From an uncultured Erysipelothrix sp. (GTDB lineage Bacteria > Bacillota_I > Bacilli_A > Erysipelotrichales > Erysipelotrichaceae), in assembly GCA_947631935.1 (NCBI GenBank), contig CANRNG010000003.1:1-55893 (forward strand): a stretch of DNA of 55,893 nucleotides, read 5' to 3'. The notes under the pieces were generated by a model. The model did no database searches. It saw only the letters and a program-made list of their open reading frames with translations, and had not been told where the DNA came from. Made by a program: the position numbers and the translations under genes. Below, piece by piece: positions 34,401 through 43,704 of this stretch (within the stretch, counting starts at the first letter, position 1; the number at the start of each line of letters is the position of its first letter).

Positions 34401-34607
34401 TTAGTAAACTTCACTTTTATCGGGTAAGAAAATCCAAAGAACAAGGTATAACCCCAAGCCTGTGCCGTACAAGAACACAAGAATCGCCGCAATAACGCGA
34501 AGCACGGTAACATCTATCTTAAAATAATCAGACAATCCAGCACAGACACCGCCGACTTTACCTTCAGCCTTGTCTCTTTATAATTTCTTTTCACTATGAT
34601 ATGCCAT
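34401..34607 (-). pseudogene. PspC-domain gene interrupted by a nonsense codon
   Basis: The reading frame from the ATG at 34607 to the stop at 34401 spells a 68-residue PspC protein: KKL, then RDKAEGKVGGVCAGLSDYF, DVTVLRVIAAI, a membrane helix and LPDKSEVY. Codon 10 (34578-34580) is TAA where the family has Tyr (KKLYRD), so a single base change from TAT or TAC would cause it. The GGAGG ribosome site is intact and overlaps the end of ppiB. No other damage is seen, so it is either a very recent mutation or a sequencing error. Confidence 0.8.
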
Positions 34608-34609
34608 TA

Positions 34610-35089
34610 CTATACCCTCCTAATGGTTTTAATCACTACATCTTCCAGTGGTTTATCACTGAAGTTTGTTTTTACATTTGCAATCTTATCTACCACTTCA
34701 ATGCCCTCAACAACTTCACCAAAGGCAGCATATTGACCATCTAAATGTGGTGAATCTGCATGCATGATGAAGAATTGACTTCCAGCAGAATTGGGATCCA
34801 TTGCACGCGCCATGGATAAGACCCCACGCGTATGCTTAAGCGGGTTATCAAATCCATTGGATTCAAACTCCCCGTCGATATGGTGTCCCGGACCACCGGT
34901 CCCTGTTCCAAGTGGGCAACCCCCTTGAATCATAAATCCAGGAATAACACGGTGAAATGTTAAACCATCATAAAAATTCTTATCTACCAAATCCAAGAAA
35001 TTAGCTACTGTTTTAGGGGCAACTTCTCCATCTAAGACTGCCAATATTTTTGAGTCATCTTGCATTGTTATTTCTAATTTCGTTTTCAT
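34610..35089 (-). CDS. ppiB: Cyclophilin-type peptidyl-prolyl isomerase
   Basis: This 159-residue cyclophilin has no signal peptide, so it is cytoplasmic. Active-site segments are FHRVIPGFMIQGG (Arg and Phe of the catalytic site), MARAMDPNSAGSQFFI and LDGQYAAFGEV. It catalyses proline isomerisation during folding. The length is short but normal for bacterial single-domain forms. Its stop overlaps the ribosome site of the pspC remnant. Confidence 0.95.
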   Translation of the reverse strand: MKTKLEITMQDDSKILAVLDGEVAPKTVANFLDLVDKNFYDGLTFHRVIPGFMIQGGCPLGTGTGGPGHHIDGEFESNGFDNPLKHTRGVLSMARAMDPNSAGSQFFIMHADSPHLDGQYAAFGEVVEGIEVVDKIANVKTNFSDKPLEDVVIKTIRRV

Positions 35090-35115
35090 GAATATCCTCC
35101 AATATGTACCATCAT

Positions 35116-35143
35116 ATCATAAATCATATTTCAAATAAATCAA
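35116..35143 (-). promoter_or_regulatory. Promoter of ppiB
   Basis: Minus strand TTGATT (35138-35143), 16-base spacer and TATGAT (35116-35121), 27 bases before the ppiB start with its GGAGG site. Confidence 0.6.
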
Positions 35144-35148
35144 CTTAC

Positions 35149-35625
35149 TTAGGTATTTCTAGATTTAAGATTTAAGACATATTTAAACTCATACACATCG
35201 GTTTTTCCATAAGGAAGCAATCGCTTATCCTCTGCGATTTCAAAATCATTTTTCTCCAAGAAACGTCTTGCCCGAGCATTGTCTGCAATATCCCATAGCA
35301 CCGCTTCTTCATATCCACGCTCTTCCAATTCAATTGCCATTGCATTTAAAAGTAAAGAGCCAAAACCTTGATCAACATAATCAAATCGCAAATAGATACG
35401 TTCAATCACATTGTCTTTAAGTGATGCAATACCAATGACTTGATCCTTATCAATCAACAAGAAAAAGTTACGGAAATCCTCAGTCACTTCGCGCCAATTT
35501 ACACGCATCATGAGTTCCAAGATTTCTTGATCCAAATAAGCTCGATATGCATTTAAATAACTATCATTGAACACCTTAGCAATCTCATCAATATTATCAT
35601 TCTTATTAATATTTCTCACACGCAT
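35149..35625 (-). CDS. GNAT-family N-acetyltransferase
   Basis: This 158-residue protein has the GNAT pattern: N-terminal RNINKNDNIDEIAKVFNDSY, central strand pair with LIDKDQVIGIASL, the acetyl-CoA loop FDYVDQGFGSLLLNAM (QxxGxG/A), then EAVLWDIADNARARRFLEKNDF in motif B. The substrate cannot be read from sequence. It stands alone between ppiB and corC. Confidence 0.88.
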   Translation of the reverse strand: MRVRNINKNDNIDEIAKVFNDSYLNAYRAYLDQEILELMMRVNWREVTEDFRNFFLLIDKDQVIGIASLKDNVIERIYLRFDYVDQGFGSLLLNAMAIELEERGYEEAVLWDIADNARARRFLEKNDFEIAEDKRLLPYGKTDVYEFKYVLNLKSRNT

Positions 35626-35667
35626 AAATTACACATCCCTTCAAAAGAATTATACCACCGATACACA

Positions 35668-35700
35668 AAAAAAAGAAGACAGGGCCTGCCTAATCTTCTT
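35668..35700 (-). terminator. Terminator of the corC-like gene
   Basis: AAGAAGA and TCTTCTT flank an inner AGGCAG/CTGTCT-type pairing, and eight T residues follow on the minus strand. The stop codon of the gene lies inside the hairpin. Confidence 0.85.
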
Positions 35701-37021
35701 TCTCATCTGTATCGAGTTTGGTAATACGCAGTTTTGAAATAACTTTTTCATCAACATCCACAATGGAAAAATGATAGCCATTGAAATCAAAGTCTGCTTC
35801 ATTCCCTTCAATGTCTTCAAGATGGGGCAATCTGCCAATCTCACCCACCGCAAAACCACTGACTGTATCATAATCATCAATCGGTAAATCAATATTTAAA
35901 ACTTTCTCAAGCTCATCCAAATAAGACGAACCTTCTACCAAATATTCATTTTCATGAACTTCTTGAATGAAGACAGCTTCTTCCTCATCATACTCATCCA
36001 TAATATTACCCATAACCTCTTCAATTAAGTCTTCCAGTGTAACAATACCAGCAGTACCACCGTATTCATCAATTACAACCGCGATATGCGTCTTATTACG
36101 GGTAAGCTCTGCAAACAGAACATCCGTTCTTTTTGACTCAGGCACAAAGTAAGGTTTACGAATAAAGTTCCTTAAATCAAAGGCTTCTGCAGTTTTATTG
36201 TGTTGAAGATATTTCAAAATATCTCTTAAATGAAAAATACCAATAATATTATCAATATTATTTTCATAAACTGGGTAACGGGTAAATCGCTCATCAGAGA
36301 GCTGTGCCATCAAACTATCAAAGTCTGTATCAATATCAATGGCAACAATATCAGTTCTATGAGTCATGATATCCCCAACTTCGAGGTTATCAAACTCAAA
36401 TATATTTTGAATCATTTCTTTTTCGCTTAAATCAATTTCACCCGCTTCAACCAGTAATCTAATTTCTTCCTCTGTCACCTCATCATGCTTGTTGGGATCA
36501 ATACCCAACAACTTAAGACATAGATTGGTGATTAAAGATAAAAGTCTAACCAAAGGCAAAAACACGGTCGCCATTGCCGTGATTGGATGAATAACCAATA
36601 ATGAAAACTTCTCAGAATGGGCCATCGCAATTCTCTTAGGAACCAATTCACCAAAAATTAACATCATGAACATGGTGATAAAGGTAATTAAAATCATCGC
36701 AATGGGTCTAAAGAATGCAAAATTCACTGCGCCATTGGTGATAGAAACAATCCAATAGGATAAACCATCCGCAAATGCATCCGCCGCGAAGGCACCCGAT
36801 AACATACTGGATAGCGATACACCAATTTGAATTGCTGATAAAAAATCTGTAGGTGATTCTACCAATTTTAATACTTTCTTTGCACGACGGTGTCCTTTAC
36901 CGGCCATCGCCTTAAGCTTCATTTGATTTACAGAAACAAAAGCCATTTCTGATCCCGCAAAAAATGCGTTCATAATAATTAAAAAGATTAAAATCAATAT
37001 TTGAATACCGGTACTATCCAT
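35690..37021 (-). CDS. CNNM/CorC-family (HlyC/CorC) membrane transporter
   Basis: This 443-residue protein has an N-terminal DUF21/CNNM membrane domain (about 1-190, four hydrophobic helices with FFAGSEMAFVSVNQMKLKAM), a CBS pair (about 210-330, with MTHRTDIVAI and HIAVVIDEYGGTAGIVTLEDLIEEVMG) and a C-terminal CorC_HlyC domain (about 345-435). Relatives in Bacillus and Staphylococcus act in magnesium efflux, with ATP-Mg binding at CBS. The start ATG overlaps the stop of a short upstream ORF, so translation is probably coupled. Confidence 0.92.
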   Translation of the reverse strand: MDSTGIQILILIFLIIMNAFFAGSEMAFVSVNQMKLKAMAGKGHRRAKKVLKLVESPTDFLSAIQIGVSLSSMLSGAFAADAFADGLSYWIVSITNGAVNFAFFRPIAMILITFITMFMMLIFGELVPKRIAMAHSEKFSLLVIHPITAMATVFLPLVRLLSLITNLCLKLLGIDPNKHDEVTEEEIRLLVEAGEIDLSEKEMIQNIFEFDNLEVGDIMTHRTDIVAIDIDTDFDSLMAQLSDERFTRYPVYENNIDNIIGIFHLRDILKYLQHNKTAEAFDLRNFIRKPYFVPESKRTDVLFAELTRNKTHIAVVIDEYGGTAGIVTLEDLIEEVMGNIMDEYDEEEAVFIQEVHENEYLVEGSSYLDELEKVLNIDLPIDDYDTVSGFAVGEIGRLPHLEDIEGNEADFDFNGYHFSIVDVDEKVISKLRITKLDTDEKED

Positions 37022-37070
37022 TGAAAAGTACCTCCAAATTCAAACACCTATCTCGATCTGATTCTTCCAC
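37014..37070 (-). CDS. Short acidic leader ORF upstream of the corC-like gene
   Basis: GGAGG (37078-37082) is followed after seven bases by GTG at 37070 (an ATG at 37076 in the same frame is too close). The frame encodes 18 residues, MEESDRDRCLNLEVLFNG, and its TAG stop lies four bases inside the corC start (ATGGATAG). The corC ribosome site lies within the ORF. Acidic N-terminal runs are known to destabilise ribosomes at low magnesium in E. coli MgtL; a similar sensor role here is inference. Confidence 0.5.
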   Translation of the reverse strand: MEESDRDRCLNLEVLFNG

Positions 37071-37092
37071 AAACATTCCTCCATTTTCTATT

Positions 37093-37121
37093 ATATTAGT
37101 GTATTTATTTCTCAATGTCAA
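37093..37121 (-). promoter_or_regulatory. Promoter of the corC leader transcript
   Basis: Minus strand TTGACA (37116-37121), exactly 17 bases, TAATAT (37093-37098). Initiation near 37086 would put the leader GGAGG site within a few bases of the mRNA 5' end. Confidence 0.7.
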
Positions 37122-37648
37122 ATACTCAGATTGACTTCTTGAATCGCAGCTTTATCAAATTGCAATAACGGCTGCTTGGTTGCATTCAATTGATTGGCCA
37201 CCATATTCCCTGGAAAAGTTTCAATGCGACTGTTAAAATGCGTCACATTTGAATTATACAAACGTCTCGCTGCCGACAGATGTTCTTCTGTATCTCTAAT
37301 GGCATCTTGAAGCCCCAAAAACTGCTCACTGGCCTTTAAATCAGGATACCCCTCAACTAAGACATTAATTCTACTAAAATCAGATTCAACAGAAGTCATT
37401 GCTTTTTCTTTCATTTCAATGGGCATGCCTCTACGTATTTCAACAATTGATAATAGAGTCTCTTTTTCGTGTTTAGCATATCCTTTAACCACTTCAACCA
37501 ATTGCGTTAAAACAGAATAACGCTTGGCCAAAGCCACATCAATATTCGCAAAAGCTTCTTCAACCTTTAAATTGGTACGCTTAATATCGTTAAACACCGA
37601 TACATACCATATGATAGGTAAAACCACTATTAATAAAATCCAAATCAT
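37118..37648 (-). CDS. lemA: LemA-family protein
   Basis: This 176-residue protein has an N-terminal membrane helix (about residues 1-18) followed by a long helical bundle with the family signature VEEAFANIDVALAKRYSVL and EVVKGYAKHEKETL. LemA proteins are anchored with most of the chain on one side of the membrane; their molecular function is not settled. Here it is cotranscribed with a DUF3137 protein (2 bases apart), a pairing also seen in other Firmicutes-like genomes. Confidence 0.9.
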   Translation of the reverse strand: MIWILLIVVLPIIWYVSVFNDIKRTNLKVEEAFANIDVALAKRYSVLTQLVEVVKGYAKHEKETLLSIVEIRRGMPIEMKEKAMTSVESDFSRINVLVEGYPDLKASEQFLGLQDAIRDTEEHLSAARRLYNSNVTHFNSRIETFPGNMVANQLNATKQPLLQFDKAAIQEVNLSI

Positions 37649-37650
37649 AC

Positions 37651-38391
37651 TTACAATTCCCTCTCCACTTCAAACACCTTGGCATACTCTAAAACCTTTA
37701 AAATTGAAGATTTAATTTCCTCTTGATAATTTTCTTTTTTTATTTCACCAAAAAATTTTGGCTCAAACATATCTTTATTGGAATATATCGCAATATGAAG
37801 TTCATCATTATCAAAATAAAACGAAACATTTTTATCACTTATCTCTAATAGTTTAAGCAATTTGGTTGGATTTAACATATAAAATGCTTCATGACCACTT
37901 TCTGTATAAATTCTAAATTCCTTATTAAACGCAATACTTTCAAGTTCAATTTTTTCCAAACTGTGATCTTTCCCAAAAAGAAATCCCTTAGGATTGGAAT
38001 GTGCGAAGTTACGATCAATAACGTAAAGTCTTCCATCAATCTTACGTTTCGGCTTCACAATAATCCATTGCCCTCTAAAGTAGGTTGTCGTAACGGTAGA
38101 ATCTTTCGTTTTCGTTACATTTTGAATCAGTACATCCGAGAATTCAAATGAAACACCCTCGTAAGTCGCCTTAAGATAATCTTCTGATCGATAAGTATTT
38201 CCACTTGAAACAAGTTTTGTTTGATAAATACGATCTCTTTGAAACCCTTGAGTATGACCATATTCCACTTCACCAAAAATTTCTTTTAAAACAGGATAAA
38301 CAACATCACGCTTAAAAGCCTTTTTTCTTTGATGCGTGTAAATCGACACCCCAATCACAATTATGAATATTAGAAAAAACAATCCAAACAT
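37651..38391 (-). CDS. DUF3137-like membrane protein
   Basis: This 246-residue protein has a single N-terminal membrane helix (about residues 2-19) and a soluble domain of alternating beta-strands: VSFEFSDVLIQNV, TTTYFRGQWIIVKPKR, SIAFNKEFRIYTESGHEAFYML, ELHIAIYSNKDMFEP. This matches DUF3137 as I remember it; no catalytic motif is visible. It sits between lemA and the MacB-like permease on the same strand. Confidence 0.7.
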   Translation of the reverse strand: MFGLFFLIFIIVIGVSIYTHQRKKAFKRDVVYPVLKEIFGEVEYGHTQGFQRDRIYQTKLVSSGNTYRSEDYLKATYEGVSFEFSDVLIQNVTKTKDSTVTTTYFRGQWIIVKPKRKIDGRLYVIDRNFAHSNPKGFLFGKDHSLEKIELESIAFNKEFRIYTESGHEAFYMLNPTKLLKLLEISDKNVSFYFDNDELHIAIYSNKDMFEPKFFGEIKKENYQEEIKSSILKVLEYAKVFEVEREL

Positions 38392-38400
38392 AAAAGCCTC

Positions 38401-41265
38401 CTAGCCATCAAACGTCTTCAACGCTTCACTCATATTGACACGATTAGTCCGTCGGGTCATGACATAATTAATGAGAACAGATAGACCCATCGTAAACACA
38501 AACGCCCAAGCATAGCTTGTCCATAAGAGATCATAATTAAACATCACCAAATCTATTTCCGCTTGTGTAACCACAAAGTAGTGTAAAAACTTCCCAAATA
38601 TAAACCCAAAGATTGAGGCCATCATCGTCAAGATGATATTCTCACGCAAGATATAGGTCGCCAACTCTTGTTTATTAAAGCCCAATACTTTGAGTGTTGC
38701 GAGTTCCTTCTTTCTTTCGCTCATATTCATAGAAATTAAGTTGACCAAAACCAAGACCTCAAGTGCCAATGCAGCCCCCAATACCACCCATAGCACAATG
38801 TCAAAGTTCTCAGTCATGCTACGGTATGTTTGAGAAATCTCATCCACAAACTGAACCGTTACGACTGACTCATTTTTCAACAGATTTTCAGCCAAAGTAT
38901 CATTTTCAACATCACCTTTTTTAAATAAAATCATATTACTATCCGGCGCAGAACCCAAAATGGATTCAATGGTATCCTGACTCATATAGATATTATGTCC
39001 CGTATAGTTTTCAGTAATGGCACCCACCGTGAGTGAAATATTTTTATTATCCACACGAATATTAAAGGCATCCCCCACCTTCAAATTCGATAACTTCGCA
39101 ATTTTTTCTGTTAAAACTACATCCTCATAGTCATATTCTAAAACTTGATTTGATTTACGATCTGAGAATGAAATAAATTCATTGAATAGTTTCATATCTT
39201 CTGCAACATAAAGTGAAACTTCATGATTGCCAAGGGTAATCCCCTCTACATAAACAGGCACATAAGACTCAAAGACAGAAGTGTCAAAATCAATGGCTTC
39301 AACATAGGCCAAACCATCATAATGAATGATTTCCATAAACTGTTTATCCGTAATAGAGTTAATCGAATAGGATAAGCCAAATCCGACAATCAAAATGCCC
39401 GTTGTGCCCCCAATACCCAATATCGTCATGAGGAAGCGTGTCTTATTTCTAAATAAATTCCTAAAACTCACTTTATACAAAAATGAAAGTCGTTTCCAAA
39501 TAAATGGCACCCGTTCCAACATGATACGTTGACCCTTCTTTGGTGCGACTGGTCTGAGAAGATTGGCGGTTGTTTCTTTAGAAACACGCATACTCTTCAC
39601 ATAGGTAACACCCACTGAACTTAAAAAGCTTACAACAACTGGAACAATCGCATAGCTTAAAACAATACCATCAACCAGTTCTGGTGTTTGGTACATGATG
39701 CGATATGCATCATATATAATGCCTGGAATAAAGTAAAACCCAAAGTATAGACCCAATCCCATTCCCACTAACCAAGAGATTCCTGAGAATAAAATATATT
39801 TTAGGGCCGTTTTGATAGGAGAATACCCCAGTGCTTTATAAACACCCATTTCCATTCTGTTTTCTTCAATTAAACGCGTTACGGTGCTAAGTGTTATTAA
39901 AACCGCTACAAAGAAGAAGATAATGGGGAACACTTGACCAATTTTCTCAATACGGTTGGAATCATCATAGAATTCACGGTATCCAATGATAGACCCAGCC
40001 CGATCAAATATATATAAGACACCATGGTCCGCGTTTTCGATCTCTTCATACCCTTTATCAATTTTACTTTGAGCATCTTCGAGATCCGCTAAAATACTGG
40101 CTTTTTCCGATTCAAATAACGCACGATTTTTTTCAAGTTCCGCAACACCTGCTTGGTATTGTTTCAAGCCTGCGTCCAATTGGTTAATCCCCACCTCGTA
40201 TTGCTGATTCATAGCGTCAAGCTCAATCAAACCCGCATCAAGCTCTTTTTGCAAGACTTCTTTAACCATTTCATTTTCAGTTTCAGCAATCCGTTGTTTT
40301 AAACCATCAATCGTACTTTCCATCAAGTTTTTCATGGTTTGATAATTTAATTTAACCAAATTAAGGCGTTCTTCAACAGTACCTGATAATACGATGCCAC
40401 CCGAAAGCTGATTTAGCCCATCTTCAAGTTGTTTATAGGCATCATCCAATTGTGCCTGGGCTTTATCCATTTCTCTTTCAGCATCCGCAAAACCCAGCTC
40501 AGCCTCTTTTTTCCCCGCATCCAAATCACTTTGTGCTTGTGATAATTTATCTAACTCAGGCACAATCAAACGGTCGAAACGATTTTGAGAGAGGGTTTCT
40601 GCATGCTTTTCTAAAGTATAGTTTACATCATCCACTTCGGCATCTTTAACCCTTGCCGCCGTATACAGGATTTCATCAGACTGCATCTGTAGTTCCATCC
40701 CATAAACAAATCCGGATATTCTCCCCACCCCAAGTTGAGATTGTCCCCGTTCTAAATTTAAGTAAAGACTGGATTCCACAAAACCCACAACTTTTACTTC
40801 TTGGGTTTCAAAAATCTGATTTCCAAAAATGGTAAAAGTATCCCCTAACTCAAAATGATATAGGGCCTTCATGACATGATCAATCACAACTTCACCTTGT
40901 TGATTTGGATTTCGACCCTCAATCACCGTCAGGTCTTCCTTGGTTGCATCAGTATATAAATAGACTTTTACCACATCATCCAAATTGCCGCCACGCGCGA
41001 AACTATCGTCATCGATAATACCACTCACATTGCCACCAATGATATCTTGAATTTCATCTATCATTTCTTGATCCATACCCATGGAGTGACGTAAGGTAAA
41101 ATCCATCACTGACTTTTCAACCATGTAGGCATCTGCCGTTTGGCGCATGTCGTATCCAGTGACTTGAATTCCAACATAAAAACCGACACCCAGCATGGTA
41201 ATCAAGGTGATCGCAGTAAATTGAAGCCACTTTCTTTTAATTTCGCGTAGTAAATCTTTTACCAT
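38401..41265 (-). CDS. FtsX/MacB-type ABC permease with coiled-coil domain
   Basis: This 954-residue permease has an N-terminal membrane helix, an extracytoplasmic MacB-like domain (about 45-225), a long coiled coil (about 235-425, rich in Glu, Gln and Lys with repeats such as LDAGLKQYQAGVAELE), three helices (about 450-570), a central helix near 625, a second extracytoplasmic domain (about 655-810) and three terminal helices. The layout resembles the large bacitracin-type or lipid-related FtsX permeases. It overlaps the ATPase gene by 7 bases. Substrate unknown; a mechanotransmission or peptide/lipid role is possible. Confidence 0.85.
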   Translation of the reverse strand: MVKDLLREIKRKWLQFTAITLITMLGVGFYVGIQVTGYDMRQTADAYMVEKSVMDFTLRHSMGMDQEMIDEIQDIIGGNVSGIIDDDSFARGGNLDDVVKVYLYTDATKEDLTVIEGRNPNQQGEVVIDHVMKALYHFELGDTFTIFGNQIFETQEVKVVGFVESSLYLNLERGQSQLGVGRISGFVYGMELQMQSDEILYTAARVKDAEVDDVNYTLEKHAETLSQNRFDRLIVPELDKLSQAQSDLDAGKKEAELGFADAEREMDKAQAQLDDAYKQLEDGLNQLSGGIVLSGTVEERLNLVKLNYQTMKNLMESTIDGLKQRIAETENEMVKEVLQKELDAGLIELDAMNQQYEVGINQLDAGLKQYQAGVAELEKNRALFESEKASILADLEDAQSKIDKGYEEIENADHGVLYIFDRAGSIIGYREFYDDSNRIEKIGQVFPIIFFFVAVLITLSTVTRLIEENRMEMGVYKALGYSPIKTALKYILFSGISWLVGMGLGLYFGFYFIPGIIYDAYRIMYQTPELVDGIVLSYAIVPVVVSFLSSVGVTYVKSMRVSKETTANLLRPVAPKKGQRIMLERVPFIWKRLSFLYKVSFRNLFRNKTRFLMTILGIGGTTGILIVGFGLSYSINSITDKQFMEIIHYDGLAYVEAIDFDTSVFESYVPVYVEGITLGNHEVSLYVAEDMKLFNEFISFSDRKSNQVLEYDYEDVVLTEKIAKLSNLKVGDAFNIRVDNKNISLTVGAITENYTGHNIYMSQDTIESILGSAPDSNMILFKKGDVENDTLAENLLKNESVVTVQFVDEISQTYRSMTENFDIVLWVVLGAALALEVLVLVNLISMNMSERKKELATLKVLGFNKQELATYILRENIILTMMASIFGFIFGKFLHYFVVTQAEIDLVMFNYDLLWTSYAWAFVFTMGLSVLINYVMTRRTNRVNMSEALKTFDG

Positions 41266-41960
41266 GCGATTTCATCCACCGACATCACTTCTTTGTTTAA
41301 AACATTTTGTTTGACACGACCATTTTTTATTTCAATGATTTGATCTGCCATATATGTAATTGCGCGATTATGGGTAATAATTACCACTGTCATGCCATAT
41401 TCACGACTACATTGATGCAGTACTTCTAGAATTTGTTTTCCAGTTTCTGTATCTAAAGCACCGGTTGGTTCATCACATAAAAGTAATTTTGGATTCTTAG
41501 CGATGGCACGCGCAATCGCAACACGTTGTTGTTCCCCACCTGAAAGTTGGGCAGGAAAGTTATCTTTTCGCGCTTCCAATCCCACTTGTCTTAAAGTCTC
41601 AAGGGGATCTTTTGCGTCTTCACAAATTTGTGTAGCAACTTCAACATTTTCCAATGCTGTCAGATTGGATATCAAATTATAGGATTGAAACACAAAACCC
41701 ACATCATCTCTACGATAATAGGTCATTTCTTTATCAGACAAACTTGAAATTTCACGATCATCAACCTTAATCGAACCAGAGGTAGGCATATCCATCCCAC
41801 CCAATATATTCATGACCGTTGTCTTTCCAGCACCAGAAGGCCCAACAATGACTGTAAAGGACCCTTCTTCAATGGAAAAATTAACGCCATCTGCAGCCTT
41901 AATCTCAGTATCTCCCACTTTATAAATTTTACGAATATCATCAACGGTTATATACCCCAT
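41259..41960 (-). CDS. MacB/LolD-type ABC ATPase
   Basis: This 233-residue ATPase has Walker [11 protein letters not shown]-loop VFQSYNLIS, signature LSGGEQQR, Walker [14 protein letters not shown] and switch His in IITHNRAI. The segments after Walker A ([15 protein letters not shown]) are of the MacB/LolD subgroup that pairs with FtsX-type permeases, here the next gene. Its start overlaps the cca end by 13 bases. Confidence 0.93.
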   Translation of the reverse strand: MGYITVDDIRKIYKVGDTEIKAADGVNFSIEEGSFTVIVGPSGAGKTTVMNILGGMDMPTSGSIKVDDREISSLSDKEMTYYRRDDVGFVFQSYNLISNLTALENVEVATQICEDAKDPLETLRQVGLEARKDNFPAQLSGGEQQRVAIARAIAKNPKLLLCDEPTGALDTETGKQILEVLHQCSREYGMTVVIITHNRAITYMADQIIEIKNGRVKQNVLNKEVMSVDEIAW

Positions 41961-43258
41961 CGTTTCACCTCTTCTAATAACTCAATTTTACTGTTGGTAA
42001 TTTTCTCTTCAATCACCAGCGTCAACAATTTTTGCAATACTTCACTACGTTTCAAAGGATCAATATCCAGCATATCACCCTTAATATCCAAGGCTTGTAG
42101 ATGCAATACAGGTTTTTCTACTTCAATTCTATCTAGAAAACCATGATAGGTTGTACATTTATCAACCTGATACAAAGCGGCTTCAGATTTAGAAAGATTG
42201 TCTGCTTTCTTAAAAGTAATTAAATCCTTCATAAATTCAAATCCATGTACAGCCACCAATTTTTTCATCTCAATATAATCAACTGGAATGGATAAATCAT
42301 GGTATTCAATAATTTTTAAAATGTAATTCTTATTTACATATGAGTTGTCTAAGTACTTATGCGCAATTTTGGCACTTTCTTTAGCGTGGCCTGGATACCC
42401 ATATTCCCCATTCTCTTTGGTAATGCGGGTCTTCAATTTGCCCAAATCATGAAAGAGGCCTGCCAACCGCAATTCTACCCCATCCAAATGATCGATAACC
42501 CTTAAGGTGTGCTCATAAAGACTGTATTTATGGTAATGATTGTTTTGGTCATAATCAAATGACATATGCATTTCCACAAATAAAGACCCCAAGATAAACG
42601 GATATTTTAAGCACGTCTTGGTGAAACGATCCAATTCAATAAACTTAATAAATTCTGGCAACAGTTGCGACCAAGGAAGTTTAGCTACTTTATAAAAGTT
42701 ATCTTTACAAACCTCAAAGGTTTCATTCTCAATATCAAAATTTAATTTTGCTTTAAAGCGCATTAATCTTAGCATTCTTAAATAATCTTCATTAAATGAA
42801 CCTTCAGGATCTTGGATGGTCCTTAAGATACGATTTTTTATGTCATCAAGCCCCCCCACATAATCCACCAAGCCTTTGGAAGGCGCATAGAGTAATCCAT
42901 TAATGGTAAAGTCTCTACGCATAACATCATCCAATAAACTGGCTTCAAACTCTAAAGTAGAAGGATGGCGGTGATTCAAGTAAGGCCCTTCTTTTCTAAA
43001 TCGCGTAATTTCAAAATGATAACCCCCTATCTCAAAAGCCATTCCTCCAAATCTTTCAAAAGATGTAGGATGGTATTTCGAGAATAAAACTTTCAGTGAC
43101 TCAAACGACATATCTGTACAAATATCGATATCTTTTGTTTCCATATTTAAAATAGCATCACGGACACAACCACCCACAAAGTAAGCATCACTGCCTGTAC
43201 ATTCGATGGCTTCAATCAAATCAACCGCAACCTTTGGAAACTCCAACATCGATATCAC
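41948..43258 (-). CDS. cca: CCA tRNA nucleotidyltransferase
   Basis: This 436-residue enzyme adds or repairs the CCA end of tRNAs. The head domain has FVGGCVRDAILN, the catalytic DIDICTD (two Asp), then RRDFTINGLLY and DYVGGLDDIKNRILRTI. The neck has EDYLRMLRLMRFKAKL. The C-terminal part carries an HD domain (FHDLGKL and HAKESAKIAH), found in many bacterial forms. It lacks a CBS region. A G7 tract encodes part of YVGGLDD. It is the first gene of a run with the ABC pair, DUF3137 and lemA. Confidence 0.94.
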   Translation of the reverse strand: MISMLEFPKVAVDLIEAIECTGSDAYFVGGCVRDAILNMETKDIDICTDMSFESLKVLFSKYHPTSFERFGGMAFEIGGYHFEITRFRKEGPYLNHRHPSTLEFEASLLDDVMRRDFTINGLLYAPSKGLVDYVGGLDDIKNRILRTIQDPEGSFNEDYLRMLRLMRFKAKLNFDIENETFEVCKDNFYKVAKLPWSQLLPEFIKFIELDRFTKTCLKYPFILGSLFVEMHMSFDYDQNNHYHKYSLYEHTLRVIDHLDGVELRLAGLFHDLGKLKTRITKENGEYGYPGHAKESAKIAHKYLDNSYVNKNYILKIIEYHDLSIPVDYIEMKKLVAVHGFEFMKDLITFKKADNLSKSEAALYQVDKCTTYHGFLDRIEVEKPVLHLQALDIKGDMLDIDPLKRSEVLQKLLTLVIEEKITNSKIELLEEVKRWGI

Positions 43259-43284
43259 CTCTACTTATTATAACATTATTGCAT

Positions 43285-43317
43285 AAAAAAAAGATGAGAA
43301 GCTTACATCTTCCCATC
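43285..43317 (-). terminator. Terminator of the hsp20 gene
   Basis: GATGAGAAG (43293-43301) pairs with CTTCCCATC (43309-43317) with one mismatch, followed on the minus strand by eight T. Confidence 0.85.
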
Positions 43318-43329
43318 ATTTTCTGACAA

Positions 43330-43701
43330 TTAAACAACTTCGATCCGTTTTACAGCATCTTCTTCTTTAAGTTTGGCAGGTAAAGTAACCTTTAGCACAC
43401 CATTTTCATAGGATGCACCAATATTTTCACCATCGACATCTTTGAAGCGCACTTGTTTTTCAAAGTGACGTGAAGTTCTTGAACGGTAGAAATAATTCTT
43501 ATTTGAGGAATCTTCTACTGTTTCATTGAGTTGGGCTTTAATGGATAAAACATCACCCTTGAATTCAATCTCAATATCTTCTTTATCAAATCCTGGTAAA
43601 TCTGCTTCTACCACATATTGATTTTCTTCTCGATAAATATCGATGTCACTTCCATAAGTAAAGTTATTAAATAAATCGTCGTTAAAGAAGCTGTCGAACA
43701 A
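43330..43701 (-). CDS. Small heat-shock protein (Hsp20/alpha-crystallin)
   Basis: This protein has about 123 residues. The alpha-crystallin domain covers about residues 20-110: YVVEADLPGFDKEDIEIEF, LSIKAQLNE, then the conserved A-S-YENGVLKVTLPA motif. The C-terminus lacks a clear IXI motif but ends KRIEVV. It is an ATP-independent holdase. The start is doubtful: the frame opens with TTG only three bases from the CIRCE box, with no ribosome site, and a stop lies immediately upstream. The N-terminal arm is short compared with relatives, so the true start may be elsewhere or the 5' end may be lost. Confidence 0.85.
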   Translation of the reverse strand: MFDSFFNDDLFNNFTYGSDIDIYREENQYVVEADLPGFDKEDIEIEFKGDVLSIKAQLNETVEDSSNKNYFYRSRTSRHFEKQVRFKDVDGENIGASYENGVLKVTLPAKLKEEDAVKRIEVV

Positions 43702-43704
43702 TAT

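Noticed and set aside
42846-42853. G7 tract in cca as a phase-variation switch
   Set aside because: cca is probably essential and the tract encodes a conserved Gly-Gly, so codon use explains it.
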